From an uncultured Pelagibacteraceae bacterium (lineage in GTDB: Bacteria > Pseudomonadota > Alphaproteobacteria > Pelagibacterales > Pelagibacteraceae), in NCBI GenBank assembly GCA_902578255.1, contig CACHCH010000006.1, positions 1 through 64,000 on the forward strand: 64,000 nucleotides of DNA. Reading direction: 5' to 3'. The notes beneath the pieces are model-generated. The model was not told the DNA's origin. It did no database searches and was given only the letters and a program-made list of their open reading frames with translations. Both the position numbers and the translations under genes were made by a program. Below are positions 63,445-64,000 of this stretch, in pieces. Every line of letters starts with the position of its first letter. The first letter of the stretch is position 1.

Positions 63445-64000
63445 ACTTTCTAAATCCTTACTAGATGGTAGCATTCTTGCTTCATCAAAATCTTTTAAAT
63501 TATTCTGTGTAATTATTTTCTGAAGAACCTCTATATATTCAGTTCCAGTTTCTGCATATTTATCAAGATGATTTGATAAAATTATACTATCCAATGGTTT
63601 ATTTTTATTTCTAAGCTCTGTTCTTGCTCTTCTCAAACTTTTATAAGAAGAGTGCGTATTGAGATTCCTTAAATATGCCCTTACTGAAAGCTGTAAGCTA
63701 TGAAATTTCATAACTTTATGCTCTTCACCCTTTTCGGCATTTTTTGGTTTTAGTCCATCACCAGACCAGGTCCATTGTCCAAATAAAGCATTACCTTTCA
63801 ATGCAAACCTAGATGTTCCCCAACCTGTTTCTTTGGCTGCTTGTGCTATTGCTAATGAGACCGGTATCTCGTCCATTCTAATTTTTAAAGTTGAAAGATT
63901 GTTTTGTTTTACCCCATATTGTTTATATTTTTTTTCTAACCATTTCTTTTCAATATCTGTATTGCTATTTTTACTAAGAATCATAAAAAGTCTTTTTCTA
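63436..64000 (-). CDS. Bax-type glucosaminidase, 5' part outside window
   Basis: The peptidoglycan hydrolase domain matches E. coli Bax/FlgJ-like glucosaminidases: EIPVSLAIAQAAKETGWGTSRFA with the catalytic Glu, then GNALFGQWTWS and VRAYLRNLNTHSSYKSLRRAR. The ORF track begins at ATG 63984, but the frame is open to the window edge (reading RKRLF before that Met). The protein lacks its signal and N-terminal part, so the gene almost certainly extends beyond 64000. It overlaps the deacetylase stop by nine bases. Confidence 0.85.
   Translation of the reverse strand, partial: RKRLFMILSKNSNTDIEKKWLEKKYKQYGVKQNNLSTLKIRMDEIPVSLAIAQAAKETGWGTSRFALKGNALFGQWTWSGDGLKPKNAEKGEEHKVMKFHSLQLSVRAYLRNLNTHSSYKSLRRARTELRNKNKPLDSIILSNHLDKYAETGTEYIEVLQKIITQNNLKDFDEARMLPSSKDLESLI

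Overview
The window looks like chromosome from a SAR11-type alphaproteobacterium (Pelagibacterales). The DNA is strongly AT-rich by eye and Lys/Asn/Ile-rich codons dominate. Genes are packed with gaps of a few bases or 1-8 base overlaps. I see no insertion sequences, prophage, CRISPR array or rRNA operon, and nearly every gene is housekeeping with alphaproteobacterial synteny (irr/fabA-fabB-fabI, rpsT-dnaA-dnaN, ubiE-ubiB-coaBC-dut, miaB-phoH-ybeY-lnt-metK, nusA-infB-rbfA-rpsO-pnp). The genus assignment is inference; no search was run.

Layout. 1-6.5 kb (minus): a glycosyltransferase gene leads thrS-infC-rpmI-rplT-pheS-pheT (pheT leaves the window). 6.5-13.2 kb: an alpha/beta hydrolase and the glutamate synthase pair gltB/gltD. 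13.4-20.6 kb: uppP, an EamA exporter, pyruvate dehydrogenase E2 and E1 (E1 carries an extra N-terminal lipoyl domain) and a thiolase. 20.7-25.7 kb: tRNA-Arg, a 32-residue membrane peptide, a hotdog thioesterase, a Suv3-like helicase, a TerB-like protein, ferredoxin FdxA, a CarD regulator with a Lys-rich N-terminus, a bidirectional terminator and a 30-residue Lys/Arg peptide gene. 25.8-34.8 kb: acyl-CoA synthetase, tRNA-Leu, DedA-like protein, DsbB, Coq7, HNH protein, esterase, HIG1-like protein, TlpA-like thioredoxin, argH, LptM-like lipoprotein, lysA and plsC.

34.8-43.9 kb: dnaN-dnaA-rpsT-mutM on minus, with three 16-bp direct repeats upstream of dnaA, and ubiE-ubiB-coaBC-dut-moeB-like-SH3 on plus. 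43.9-49.4 kb: DUF3501, a CCG-type Fe-S oxidoreductase, rubrerythrin and the Fur-family regulator Irr on minus, then fabA-fabB-fabI on plus. Three 15-bp dyads resembling Irr (ICE) operators lie upstream of rubrerythrin and irr. 49.5-62.4 kb (minus): a compacted ancestral array tsaB-fur-miaB-phoH-ybeY-lnt-metK, then nusA-infB-rbfA-rpsO-pnp, with an intrinsic terminator directly in front of nusA. 62.4-64 kb: a secreted polysaccharide deacetylase and a partial Bax-type glucosaminidase.

There is no obvious defence island or foreign cargo. The most interesting signals are small: the lipoyl-E1 fusion, the 30-residue basic peptide gene with a GANTC-bearing dyad in front, the 16-bp repeats before dnaA, the putative nusA attenuator, the Irr/rubrerythrin module, a halved TsaB, and convergent gene pairs whose stop codons overlap within the same four bases.
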